Source: Catenovulum adriaticum (GTDB lineage Bacteria > Pseudomonadota > Gammaproteobacteria > Enterobacterales > Alteromonadaceae). Taken from it: 64,000 nucleotides of DNA. The notes beneath the pieces were generated by a model, which was given only the letters and a program-made list of their open reading frames with translations, had not been told where the DNA came from and made no database searches. The DNA is taken from contig NZ_CP109966.1 of NCBI RefSeq assembly GCF_026725475.1, forward strand, positions 1 through 64,000, in the 5' to 3' direction. The translations under genes and the position numbers were made by a program. This document shows positions 25,491 to 35,900 of this stretch, piece after piece. The first letter of the stretch is position 1. The number at the start of each line of letters is the position of its first letter.

Positions 25491-28109
25491 GTGATAAACA
25501 AGAAAGACGCAGCTAAAAAACCACAATCGCCGATTAACACATCGCTAAAGCCTATCTGTTTAGCGATGGTGACCGTTTTGTCATTTTCGGCCACCGCACA
25601 GGCAGATGAAGAAAAAATCATTGAAGAAGTGGTTAGCTATGGCACTTATTCAGGCAGCTTGGCGCGGGCGATGGATATTAAACAAGGCTCAGATAACGTG
25701 GTTGATGCAATTTCAGCAGAAGACATTGGTAAGTTCCCATCATCAAATGTTGCTGAAGCTTTGCAATTAGTTCCTGGTGTGCAAATTGCCCGTGACCGAG
25801 GTGAAGGTTTAGGGGTTAGCGTACGAGGTTTAGGGCCCAATTTTCAAACAACACAGTTAAATGGCCGAAATATCGCGATTAACGAAAATGTTGAAAATAG
25901 CGGTCAAAACGGCCGTCAGTTCCGGTATGACGTATTACCATCAGATCTAATTGCAGGCCTAGAAGTGGTTAAATCACCATCGGCTAGTATGGAAGAGGGT
26001 GCAATTGGTGGTCAGGTTAATATTAAAACCTTTAAACCACTCGACCTTGGTAATTCTGCTTCTGCCACGGCACAAGTAAGTCATTCAGATTTATCTGATA
26101 GTATGGATCCTCGCTTATCGGGTATATATAGCTGGGTAAACGAAAATGAAGATTTTGGTTTACTCGTATCGGCTGCGTATTCTGATCGCGAAATTCGTCA
26201 AGACCGTGTTTTTACCTTTAATTGGATTCAAGGCGCATTAAATGCGGCAACAGGTGAAACCGCTGATTTAAACCAAGCGTTTGCACCGCAGCGTAATCGT
26301 CCAACGCTTGAACGCCAAGACAGAAATCGTCAATCATTAGCTGCCGCTTTGCAATGGCAAAGCAGTGACAATCACGAAATGAACATTGATTTACTTTGGT
26401 CACAATTCAATGTTGCGTTTGATGAAATTGGTATCGACATTGAGTTAGGCGGTGAAGTACAAAACCCAGTGGTGGTGGGTGATTCTTTATTAGCGGGTAA
26501 AGCCCTTGGAACCAACTTACAGCTATCACGCGAAAGCTCAGAATCTGAACATGCTAACTTAACTTTAGCCATGAATAACACTTGGACATGGGACGATTGG
26601 CGTGTATCAACGGATATTAGTTTATCAAACGCCGACAGTGAAACGGTTGCCCCTATTCGTCGAACCCGCATTCGGTTAACAGACCAAGCAGTTGATTTTG
26701 ATTACAGCGCTGGATTTGAACAAGCACCAAGCTTTAGTTTTCCGGTCGATATTAGCGATTCTAGCAATTTCCCGGGCCGTCGTATTGAGTACCGAACCAT
26801 AGACGTATCCGATTCTGACAATGCACTTAAATTAGATATTGAACATACCCTAAGTGGGGTTATTTCTAGCGTAGAATTTGGGGTAAATATTCGCCAGCGT
26901 GAGCGTGAATATAATCGCCGAGATATTCGTGTATCTGACGGTATTGATGGGGTGTTTTTCTCTGATGATTATTTTGAAAACTTCCCAGTCAGCGATTTTG
27001 CAAGTAACGTCAGCGGTAATTATCCAAGTGAGTGGGCGGTACCAAAAGAATCAGCCTACTTCTCAGATTTTTTTGCCAGTTCATTACTTGAACAACCATT
27101 AACCGCAGGCGATAAGCGCAACTCCTATGTTGTAGAAGAGAATGTATACGCAGGTTACGTACAATCGAATATCGAATCAACAGCAGGTTTACCTGTATTT
27201 GGTAACATTGGTTTACGTATGGTTCGTACGGAGCAAAACCCATCGGGCACCAGTGTGATTGACGATAGTCCTCAAGCGGTTGCTTTTGAAAATGCTTACA
27301 ACGAATTACTACCAAGCGCTAATATTAACTTTGAACTTAGCGACGAGGTTATTTTACGGACTGCATTTGCTAAAGTTATGACGCGTCCATCATTACCTGA
27401 TTTACGTCCAGGCTTAACTTTCAGCACAGATGCGCCAACCGCTAGCGGTGGTAACCCTCTACTTAATCCCTATCAAGCTTTGCAGTATGATTTATCACTA
27501 GAGTGGTACTTTGATCAAGACGCATACGTATCAGCGGGTTTATTCTACAAAGACATCACAACATTTATTTCTAAGCAAGCACAAATGCTAGATGTTAACG
27601 GCACCGACGTTATTTTAAGCGCGCCGTTTAACACAGGTAAAGGCGATATAACAGGGCTAGAAATAGCTTACCAACAAGTATTTTCGTCACTCCCAGCACC
27701 ATTTAACGGCTTAGGGGTGCAAGCGAATTACACTTATGTTGATAGCCAAGTCGAAGTGACCCAAGATGATGTTTTAGTGGCACAACCGATTGCTGGCCTA
27801 TCAGAAAACAGCAGCAATTTTGTCGTGTTTTATGAATATGAAGACTTTGGGGCCCGTATTGGTTATAACTGGCGCGATGCATTTTTAGTAAGTAATGGCG
27901 TAGGTACCGTTGCAGATCAGTATCAAGATGCTTTTGGTACGCTAGACATGAACGTAACTTATACATTGTCTAATAGCATTAGTTTGTCGGTTGAAGCCGT
28001 TAACTTAACTGACGAGAGCATTAAAACCTATTTTGACGACAAACAACGCGGGGGTCGTATCGATCACTACGGCAAGCGTGTTGCCCTCGGGGTTAATGTT
28101 AAGTTTTAA
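25491..28109 (+). CDS. TonB-dependent receptor (without STN domain), paralogue of upstream receptor
   Basis: An 872-residue outer-membrane receptor starting with GTG, seven bases after AAGGAA. The signal peptide ends near residue 38 (SATAQA). Then come the TonB-box region (EEKIIEEVVSYG), the plug (about 60-190: SAEDIGKFPSSNVAEALQLV, PGVQIARDRGEG, VSVRGLGPN) and a barrel ending GVNVKF. It has its own promoter motif and a strong terminator. It is probably the main importer induced by the sigma factor, with the STN-bearing paralogue acting as sensor. The substrate is not identifiable from sequence; organophosphorus compounds are suggested by the shared regulation with PI-PLC and PhoX. Confidence 0.88.
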   Translation: MINKKDAAKKPQSPINTSLKPICLAMVTVLSFSATAQADEEKIIEEVVSYGTYSGSLARAMDIKQGSDNVVDAISAEDIGKFPSSNVAEALQLVPGVQIARDRGEGLGVSVRGLGPNFQTTQLNGRNIAINENVENSGQNGRQFRYDVLPSDLIAGLEVVKSPSASMEEGAIGGQVNIKTFKPLDLGNSASATAQVSHSDLSDSMDPRLSGIYSWVNENEDFGLLVSAAYSDREIRQDRVFTFNWIQGALNAATGETADLNQAFAPQRNRPTLERQDRNRQSLAAALQWQSSDNHEMNIDLLWSQFNVAFDEIGIDIELGGEVQNPVVVGDSLLAGKALGTNLQLSRESSESEHANLTLAMNNTWTWDDWRVSTDISLSNADSETVAPIRRTRIRLTDQAVDFDYSAGFEQAPSFSFPVDISDSSNFPGRRIEYRTIDVSDSDNALKLDIEHTLSGVISSVEFGVNIRQREREYNRRDIRVSDGIDGVFFSDDYFENFPVSDFASNVSGNYPSEWAVPKESAYFSDFFASSLLEQPLTAGDKRNSYVVEENVYAGYVQSNIESTAGLPVFGNIGLRMVRTEQNPSGTSVIDDSPQAVAFENAYNELLPSANINFELSDEVILRTAFAKVMTRPSLPDLRPGLTFSTDAPTASGGNPLLNPYQALQYDLSLEWYFDQDAYVSAGLFYKDITTFISKQAQMLDVNGTDVILSAPFNTGKGDITGLEIAYQQVFSSLPAPFNGLGVQANYTYVDSQVEVTQDDVLVAQPIAGLSENSSNFVVFYEYEDFGARIGYNWRDAFLVSNGVGTVADQYQDAFGTLDMNVTYTLSNSISLSVEAVNLTDESIKTYFDDKQRGGRIDHYGKRVALGVNVKF

Positions 28110-28134
28110 TATTAACAACTGAATAGAACTCACA

Positions 28135-28160
28135 AAAAAGGCGCTGAGAAGCGCCTTTTT
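28135..28160 (+). terminator. Strong terminator after the receptor operon
   Basis: AAAAAGGCGC, 6-base loop, GCGCCTTTTT: a perfect 10-bp stem with a T-run, 25 bases after the stop. Confidence 0.9.
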
Positions 28161-28210
28161 ACAAATTGTTTTTAGCTAAAAAATGTCGGTTAAACACAAA
28201 TCAGCTTACG

Positions 28211-28294
28211 TTAAAGCAGTTGTGCTTCAATTGTTTGAGCTACTTGTAATCCTAAGTATTTGTATCCATCTTTAGTAAAATGAACATCATCGGC
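28211..28294 (-). pseudogene. 3' remnant of an SGNH/acetylesterase-type gene
   Basis: Minus-strand codons ending at TAA 28211-28213 read ADDVHFTKDGYKYLG followed by LQVAQTIEAQLL. This is the C-terminal end of SGNH-hydrolase acetylesterases, with the catalytic Asp-x-x-His (DDVH). In-frame stops directly upstream (the stretch reads TAA-AGA-TAA before it) show the rest is lost. It points to a deleted carbohydrate esterase at the left edge of the polysaccharide region. Confidence 0.6.
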
Positions 28295-28428
28295 TTATCT
28301 TTAGGGTGAGACTTTATTTATGTTTTAGGCGAGCGTGATAAAATCTAACACAATTTGAGCTCAGTTCAAATTAAGCATACAGCCAAGTCTAAACAAAAAT
28401 AACCTTGGCTGTGAGTTACAGCTTATTT

Positions 28429-30342
28429 TTACAAGCTTTGATTTAAATATTGGATACGATTTGAAGTCCAATAATGTGTCACCCCTTGCAGGTGTTGATT
28501 TTTATCAGCTTTAGTGGCTTGGTGCCACTCGGGTTTTGCTTTAATATCAAAGGTATAACCCTCTAGGTCATGCAATACGGTCGCAATATTCATAATTTCA
28601 AGCGCAGATAATGTATCTGTTGTACGCTCAATTAACTGAGGTATCAGAGTAGTTGGATTGTAATCGGTTGCTAATGTTAAAAATTCTACTGCGCGGGCTG
28701 CGATCACTGGATTTGGATGAGCGAGCAAATTATTAATTTGATCAACTTGATCACTCGCTTGTTCTGCAAAGTGGGTAAAACCTATTAGTGCCCAATATTG
28801 TCGCCACTGCATATTTGAGTTCAGCGCTTTCATTAACTGAGGTTTTGCTTGTTGCCAATTTAATAGTTGTAGGTTGGCTATGTCTATCAATTGAGTGATT
28901 TCTGAGCGATTTTTATCACCAAACTTGCGAGGGCTGTTGAATGCATATTCAGCTAAGTAAGATTCAGGGTAAAATGCTAAATCAGGCATAGACTTTAGTT
29001 TGTTGTTGAGGTTTTCTCTAAGTTTAACTAATTGAGTTTGATAATTTGGTTGATTTGCTAAGTTATTTGTTTCAAATGGATCGACCGAAATATCGTACAA
29101 AGCTTCTGCTGGCTTTGCTTTAAAAAAAGCAGCTTGTACAGGGTTTAATTTTTGCTGCTGGTATAGGTTTTTCCATTCTTGATAAGCAGCCTGAAGGTAA
29201 CGATATTGGTTAAACAATGAGTTTGGAATGTACGGCATATAGTTTCTGACATACTTTAAATTACCTTTTCGCAAGGTACGAACCATATCTAGTTTTTCAT
29301 CAAATCGATCTGCGTAGGCGAAGCTTGAATCCCGTTGGTTTAGTTTTTTTAAGGTTACATCAGGCCCTAAAAAAGCCTTACCATCATGATACGGATTGGC
29401 TTCAGCGCCCGCTAATTTGAGTAAAGTTGGTGCGAAATCGACAAAATTGACAAAACCGTTAACGCGGGCGTTTTCTAATGTTCCTATACTAGGGTGCAGT
29501 AACTCTCGGTAATTTTCGGGGATGCGCACGACTAGCGGGATATGTAAACCAAGGTCATTAACATAACCTTTTGTGCCAGGGAGCACGCCGCCATGATCGC
29601 CAAAGTAAAAAATAAAGGTGTTTTCCAACTCGCCATCTGCTTTTAATTGCTTAATTAATTGGCCAATTTGTTTGTCTAAAATTTGATGTTGGTCTAAATA
29701 TCGAGCAAAGGTGTATCTAAATAGTTTTGTGTCAGGGTAAATAGCTGGCAATTTAACTGAATCTGGTTGGTGTTTTGTCGGCTTATTATTGACATCAGTT
29801 GCAGGAAAATGCAGGTTATACTCATGTGTGGTTGTGAAGGTTTGCATATGAAAAAACGGCTGCTTGGGAGCTCGATCTTTCCAACTGGCTTTATTTGATG
29901 AGCTATCCCACACTGGATCATGTTTGTATTCAATAAAGTTAAAGTCATTTTTAGCATTATTGCTCGTGAAATAACCTTCGCGTTTTAATAGCTGAGCTAT
30001 TGGTTGCACACCCTCTGGTAATTCGCTCTCGGTATAACGCCTGTGATAATTTAAAGCAATTTTTGAAGCATAAACACCGGTAGCCAAGGTTGAACGGGCA
30101 GTTGAGCAGACGGGCGCGTTGGAAAAAGCATTATTAAAAACAAGTCCATCTTTAGCCAAAGCTTCAATGTTTGGCATTTTTGCACCCTGTTTATTGTATA
30201 GACGTGAAAAAAAATATGAATTGTCTTCTGAAACTAGCCATAGAAAATTAGGTTTCTGTTTTGCAACCTCAGCCGCGTATACTTGGCTTTTAAATAGATC
30301 ACTCAATAAAAAAACAAACAAAAAAATAGCAGCTAAACGCAT
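28429..30342 (-). CDS. Secreted sulfatase with C-terminal HEAT-like repeats, variant active-site motif
   Basis: A 637-residue exported sulfatase (type I, formylglycine). The signal peptide is about 1-23. Metal-site residues lie in FLWLVSEDNS, and the modification motif is C79-S-T-A-R83. In most family members the third position is Pro or Ala; here it is Thr. Later landmarks are FIFYFGDHGG, GLHIPLVVRIPEN and FVDFAPTLLKLAG. After the catalytic domain (to about residue 480) comes a helical repeat region (LNSNMQWRQYWALIGF, NPVIAARAVEFLTLA) like HEAT repeats. The upstream gene is a similar sulfatase with the same plan. Likely to remove sulfate from an algal polysaccharide; a maturase is not in the window. 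Confidence 0.85.
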   Translation of the reverse strand: MRLAAIFLFVFLLSDLFKSQVYAAEVAKQKPNFLWLVSEDNSYFFSRLYNKQGAKMPNIEALAKDGLVFNNAFSNAPVCSTARSTLATGVYASKIALNYHRRYTESELPEGVQPIAQLLKREGYFTSNNAKNDFNFIEYKHDPVWDSSSNKASWKDRAPKQPFFHMQTFTTTHEYNLHFPATDVNNKPTKHQPDSVKLPAIYPDTKLFRYTFARYLDQHQILDKQIGQLIKQLKADGELENTFIFYFGDHGGVLPGTKGYVNDLGLHIPLVVRIPENYRELLHPSIGTLENARVNGFVNFVDFAPTLLKLAGAEANPYHDGKAFLGPDVTLKKLNQRDSSFAYADRFDEKLDMVRTLRKGNLKYVRNYMPYIPNSLFNQYRYLQAAYQEWKNLYQQQKLNPVQAAFFKAKPAEALYDISVDPFETNNLANQPNYQTQLVKLRENLNNKLKSMPDLAFYPESYLAEYAFNSPRKFGDKNRSEITQLIDIANLQLLNWQQAKPQLMKALNSNMQWRQYWALIGFTHFAEQASDQVDQINNLLAHPNPVIAARAVEFLTLATDYNPTTLIPQLIERTTDTLSALEIMNIATVLHDLEGYTFDIKAKPEWHQATKADKNQHLQGVTHYWTSNRIQYLNQSL

Positions 30343-30599
30343 TAAAGATATAACCTATATTTATTTAAAATTAATATTTTGTATGTAAATTATTGTCAGG
30401 TTTTTAATCTCCTGTCAATTGTAAGTTGTATATTGTTTTATTAACTAAATTTTAAAGCTGAAGTTTAAATCGTTTTAGAACAGTAAACATATTATTGCTG
30501 CTGTTTTTAAGCTCGCAACTCGTTGCTTCTAGTTGGCTTGTCATGGCTATTGCAAAAATTATGGTAACGGTTTTATGGGCCTGCGCTCAGTATTTACTT

Positions 30600-32504
30600 T
30601 TAATCCCTTTTTGTATTTTTGTATTTTTGTGTTGCGACTTGCGTTGGAGGGATTAGTTTTAAATTAGCTAATATACTGCGAATCTTTTCGTTGTTAATTT
30701 GCTGCATTAATTCATCAATACGACTATCGAATACATCTGGCTTGATATAAGCAAGGGTTTCAAGTGCTGATATCGCGTGATCATTATTTAAATTAGCCAA
30801 TAAATTTGTTAGATATTCGGTTTGATCTAGATAAACCAAAGCCTCATAAACTGTCATTTTTACGGCTGAATTTTGATCTTGTGTTGCGGCAAGCAAAAAT
30901 GTTGGTATTTGCTTTAATTCGTTTTTAGCGGCAAGTTCAGCTATCGCGTTCGCAGCCCAAAAACGAGCGACAGGGCTAGTTGATTGTAAATACTGTTCAA
31001 AATAAGCTAAATCTTTTAGTGTTGCGCGACTTACCTTATTGATTAATTTTATGTAATCAGGGTAGCTAAAATCAGGATTAAACCAATTTCCGTACATTTG
31101 GTTATTTTTCATGGCGACGGGAATAAATCCTAAATCATTTGAAGATGCTATATGGTCATCAACCAAAGCTCGCATTTTGTTTAATTGCTGTTGGTAATTT
31201 GGATTATTTGCCAAGTTATTGGTTTCATCGGGATCATTTTTCAAGTCAAATAAATATTCAGTTTGCTTAATTTGATAATAGGTTTGTGTATATTGTGAGT
31301 TTGGATTTTTGGTGGCAAATTCATCGAGCGCCATATTGGATGGCATACCCCATTGAAAGGCGTTTCTTAAACTGATGGGTTTGCGTTGTAAATAAGTTTT
31401 GAAATAGTTAAATCGGCCATCGGTAACACCACGCCACGGATCAAAATGAGTTTCTTGGTTGGTTCTAAAAGTATAAGCATATTGCTGCGGGGCTTGTGCA
31501 TACTCCCCTAGAAACGCTTTTCCTTGCATTTGTGCAGGTGGTTTGATTCCGGCTAAGCTTAAAACACTAGGTGCAAAATCGACAAACTCAACCACTTCAG
31601 AAATCAGTTGGCTAGGTGTTTTTTGGATTAAATGTTGATATTTTTCAGGGACTCGTACAATCAACGGCACGTGAGTGCCTGAATTATAAATAAAGCCTTT
31701 GCCCCGTGGCGAGCTGCCGCCATGATCTGAATAAACAAATATAATGGTATCTTCGTACAAACCTTGCTGCTTTAAATCATCAATAAAAAACTTAAGCCAG
31801 CGGTCAACATCAAACACACCTTCTAAATGAAATTGATAATCAGATTTTACCGCTTCTAAATTGGGAAGGTATTGCCCTGGATGCGCTTGGCTTGGTATTC
31901 CATTCAGGGTGAAATCTCGTCGTTGCTCTAAATGAAACGAGGTCAACCGGCTCATGTGTGTCATGCCTGCGTTATAAACTGAGAAAAACGGTTGGTTAGG
32001 CTTTCGTTGTAAGCTGTTGTAGCTTGCATTTTTGTCAAACTCTGTCCAAATTTGTTTAAGTTCATGGTTGTTAAGCGGTGTATTATAGTCTCGTTTAGTA
32101 TTATTACTGGTGAAATAGCCCGCCTTTTGTAAAAGGGCTGGAAAAAATATTCGTTCAGTTGGCGATTGTATTTTTGCTCTGTGATGATCGGTTCCAAAGG
32201 TTGTTGCATAACTCCCTGAAATTAGGCTTGAACGAGCAGGTGAGCAATAAGGTGCGTTTGAATAAGCATATTTAAAAACAAGTGAATCTTGAGCTAATGT
32301 TTCAAGATTAGGGTTTTTCACATCGGTATTACCATAAATACTCAACTCATTAGCTGATGTATCTTCAAAGGTTAACCACAATATATTTGGACGTGTTTCG
32401 ATTTGTTTTTTAGTTAGTTTTTGTTGTTGCGAACAGCCAGTATTGGCTAGATTTAAGATGATAATAAAAAACAATGTATTTTTTTGAAAAAAGCCCGTGC
32501 CCAT
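30600..32504 (-). CDS. Lipoprotein sulfatase with C-terminal HEAT-like repeats
   Basis: A 634-residue sulfatase with lipobox NTGC (Cys 24), so probably anchored in the outer membrane. Active-site motif C87-S-P-A-R91, standard for formylglycine conversion. Metal ligands lie in LWLTFEDTS and IFVYSDHGG. The C-terminal about 130 residues are helical repeats (SPVARFWAANAIAELAAK, NSAVKMTVYEALVYLDQ). It shares the domain plan with the next gene downstream, 257 bases away, and the two are probably old paralogues. That gap holds no gene. It diverges from a large TonB receptor gene, a usual arrangement in alteromonad polysaccharide loci. Confidence 0.88.
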   Translation of the reverse strand: MGTGFFQKNTLFFIIILNLANTGCSQQQKLTKKQIETRPNILWLTFEDTSANELSIYGNTDVKNPNLETLAQDSLVFKYAYSNAPYCSPARSSLISGSYATTFGTDHHRAKIQSPTERIFFPALLQKAGYFTSNNTKRDYNTPLNNHELKQIWTEFDKNASYNSLQRKPNQPFFSVYNAGMTHMSRLTSFHLEQRRDFTLNGIPSQAHPGQYLPNLEAVKSDYQFHLEGVFDVDRWLKFFIDDLKQQGLYEDTIIFVYSDHGGSSPRGKGFIYNSGTHVPLIVRVPEKYQHLIQKTPSQLISEVVEFVDFAPSVLSLAGIKPPAQMQGKAFLGEYAQAPQQYAYTFRTNQETHFDPWRGVTDGRFNYFKTYLQRKPISLRNAFQWGMPSNMALDEFATKNPNSQYTQTYYQIKQTEYLFDLKNDPDETNNLANNPNYQQQLNKMRALVDDHIASSNDLGFIPVAMKNNQMYGNWFNPDFSYPDYIKLINKVSRATLKDLAYFEQYLQSTSPVARFWAANAIAELAAKNELKQIPTFLLAATQDQNSAVKMTVYEALVYLDQTEYLTNLLANLNNDHAISALETLAYIKPDVFDSRIDELMQQINNEKIRSILANLKLIPPTQVATQKYKNTKRD

Positions 32505-32961
32505 TTTAGATCCTCAGTGATTTGTTCCATTTAAAATAAAACAAGCCAATAGCTTAAAACCGTAAAACGAGTCATATTTTTATTTTAAGTTACAAAGAAT
32601 AGTACTAAAACAAAACGTGCCAATTTACAGCTAATTTTTAAAATTTATTGATTTAACGTGCGAAAAATCTAAATTTAATTTGCGTTTTTATCATTATTAT
32701 CAGCAGTTTGTGGTTTAGTCTGAACGATTGATAATTATTTTATATATTTAACTTCCTCTAACATACTAATTTATATCTTTTAAAAACATATATTTAAAAT
32801 TTTAGTTATAAAAAAGTAAATTAATTTTATTTAAATTGATTGATTGTGACTATATAAGGTCTATAATGATTAATGTTATAAATATGTTTCTTATGTTAAT
32901 TGGTGTTGATTAAGAAATGTGTGCTAAAAATAGACAATAATCCAAATAAAGGATATTCAGT
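32505..32961. other. Divergent promoter region between a sulfatase and a TonB receptor
   Basis: About 457 bases of very AT-rich sequence with no gene. A TATAAT hexamer at 32862-32867, about 95 bases before the receptor ATG, is a possible -10 box; no well-spaced -35 is convincing. No palindromic operator stands out. Confidence 0.4.
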
Positions 32962-35900
32962 ATGGCAAAGTCAACTACTCGCACCCCTTATAGGTTAAAT
33001 CAGCTTGTGATCGCACTAAGCACGGCCGGTTTACTGTGTTCCATGAATCAAGCGGTTGCCGCTGAAGATGAAACTGAAACGATTGAAGTGACTGGTGTTC
33101 GAAGCTCGTTAGAGCACGCTTTAAATACTAAACGTGAAGCGCCGTCAATTGTTGATGCAATTTCAGCCGCTGATATAGGCAGTTTACCTGCACTAGATTT
33201 AGGTGAAGCGTTACAAGCTATTCCTGGTGTGCAGGTAAATAGGGAAGGTGAACGACGTTCATCTGATATTAATCTGCGTGGGCTTCCAGGTAGCTTTGTA
33301 AAAACAACGGCAAATGGCCAATCTTTTGCAACCCCGAGTCGAAGCGCTTCTCCGGTGGGTAGTCCTAACCCTTTTGGTTCATTTGATGCTAGCGTATTTG
33401 ATGGGGTAACTGTGATTAAGTCGCCCACGGCGGCACATCAAGAAGGTGGAGTTGCTGGGATTGTTGATAAACAGCTGCAAAGAGCACTTGCCAAGCCAGA
33501 TGGTCGTTACGCGGTTAGTCTTGGTACCCGTTACGAAGAATCAAATGATAGCTTTGATACCGAAGTTCGCTTGCAAGCCTCAAAGCATCTAATTAAAGAT
33601 AAATTAGCTGTGTCATTCAAATTAGGCTATTCAGATCAGCATTTTCGTCGAGATTCAGTGCTATTTGCTCGCAAAGAAATTTTTGACGAAATTGTTTACC
33701 CAGGTTATGAAGATTGGTTTGCAGATCAAGTGGCAGCAGGCAATTTGCCAGAAAACGCGGTTGTTAAGGCCTCATCAACGGTGCAGCAATTAGCAGAAGT
33801 CAGCAGAGGCGACAAGCTTTCATTTGCTGGTAACCTTGAATGGAAAGCGACTGATAAATTAAAGTTAGGTGTAGATTTACTCTATACGCAGCGTGATTTA
33901 AAAGATGGTAACTTTGAACAAATTAGCTCAGAGGTTAGAAATCGCGGCCAGTCAAATCCCGCAAGTCACTGGGATGAACATTATATTATACCGGTGGGCG
34001 ACGAAGTCCCGTTTTTAACCGGTTATAGTACCAACGGTGACGGCGAACAAGTTCCAAATTATGCGATTTCAAATGTGAAACTTGAAAACGCAACTTATGT
34101 ACCAGCAAATCGAATTTTTGGTTTTTTTGAAAAAGCTCAGGGTGTATTTTTCAATCTTGATTATCAAAGCGACGACTGGGTTATCGATGCGATTGTTTCG
34201 CATTCTGAATCTGAAAATATTTTTAATCAAACAGGCTTTGATTTTCGGTTACAAGGTAGTGCTAATGATTCAGTGGAACCAACAGGGATTACCACGCTTA
34301 TTAACACTGGCCGTGGTGACCTGGACAAAATGGATATTTCATATGATGGTTGGCAAGATATCGACTATAACCAAGCGTTTAAAGCCGGCAATCCGCTCAA
34401 TTTAAATGTGGGTGATGTGAACGACCCTAAAAATTTATCGTTTTACATTTTAGGTCGTTATGACAACCCGAAACGTGAAATGAGCGCGATTGATTTAAAT
34501 TTTAAGCGTTACGTTGATTTTGAAATATTAGGTGAAGGACTAAAAGTAAACACCATACATTTTGGTGGTCGTCACTCATCGGAAACCCTAGAAAATAAAG
34601 ATTTTACCCCTTCGTCTGGTTTTATTGATCATACAGCGATTAGTGATGAATTTATTTCTGATGAAATTTTAGCTGAAACTGTGAATCCTTGGTTTAATGG
34701 TGATATTCCAAATAGCGCAGGTTCAGACGGCGGATGGTTAAGCTTGAATATGCCTCATATTGTTGATGTTTTGCAAAATGGCATGGATGAGCGCATTGCT
34801 GCAAGTGATAACCCAGATGAGTTTATTAGATTACCTAATGGTTTTGTCGCGCGAACAGAACGAAATACAAATAACGTTGAAGACCGTTGGGAAACACAAT
34901 TCACTGCAGATCAAGATATTACCGCTGCTTATTTCATGGCTGACTTTGAGGGTGAATTAGGCGATATTTTGTATACCGGTAACTTAGGCGCGCGCTATGT
35001 ATCAACTGAAAATACAGTAGATGGATTTGATCAGAGCTTTATCGATGGGACCACTCAATGGGAAGCTGTACCTACTAGTTTTTCAAAAGACTACAGCCAT
35101 GTTTTACCATCGGTTAATGTCAGTTTTGAATTAACTGACGATATTATCTTACGTATGGCCAGTAGCAAAGGGATAGTACGACCCAATTTAAGAGCGCAAA
35201 CGCCTGTTTTATCTGTGAGCGAAAGTGAAAGTCGCATTACAATAGATACCCCTAAAGCAGATGTTGACCCTTATGAGTCAAACAACTATGACCTTTCACT
35301 TGAATGGTATAACCGAGAAGGTAGTGCAATTTCGTTAGGTGTGTTTAAAAAAGATATTTCAGGTATTTTTTCAACTAATAAAATTTGTCCGCAACCAGGT
35401 GAAGAGTTTGCTGATGCTGTTGCCAGCTATACAGGTGAATTAAAAAGAACAGATTTAGCTGATGGCACCTTTACGTGTGAGCAAGTAGAAGAATATACCC
35501 AAGAAGATGGCGATATTGTTAACCGAACCGTTGATTTTGATTATACTTTCAATGGTTCATCGAAAATTGAAGTGACTGGTTACGAGGTTGCGATTCAACA
35601 AAAATTAGACTTTTTACCATACCCGTGGAACGGTATTGGTGGGGTACTTAACTATTCTTACGTTGAGAACGAAACTGATGGTGAAGAAGGCTTAGTTGGC
35701 ATTTCACCAAATTCTTATAATGCGATTGCTTATTATGAGAATGATGGGCTTAGTGTTCGCTTGGCTTATAACTATCGCGATGAATATTTATTGAGTGGCG
35801 GTCAATCTTTTGGTGGTCCAGACCAGAAAAGTGTTAAGGCTCGTGGTCAGTTAGATATGTCGGCATCTTATAAAATTAATAGTTTTACGAAAATTAGCGT

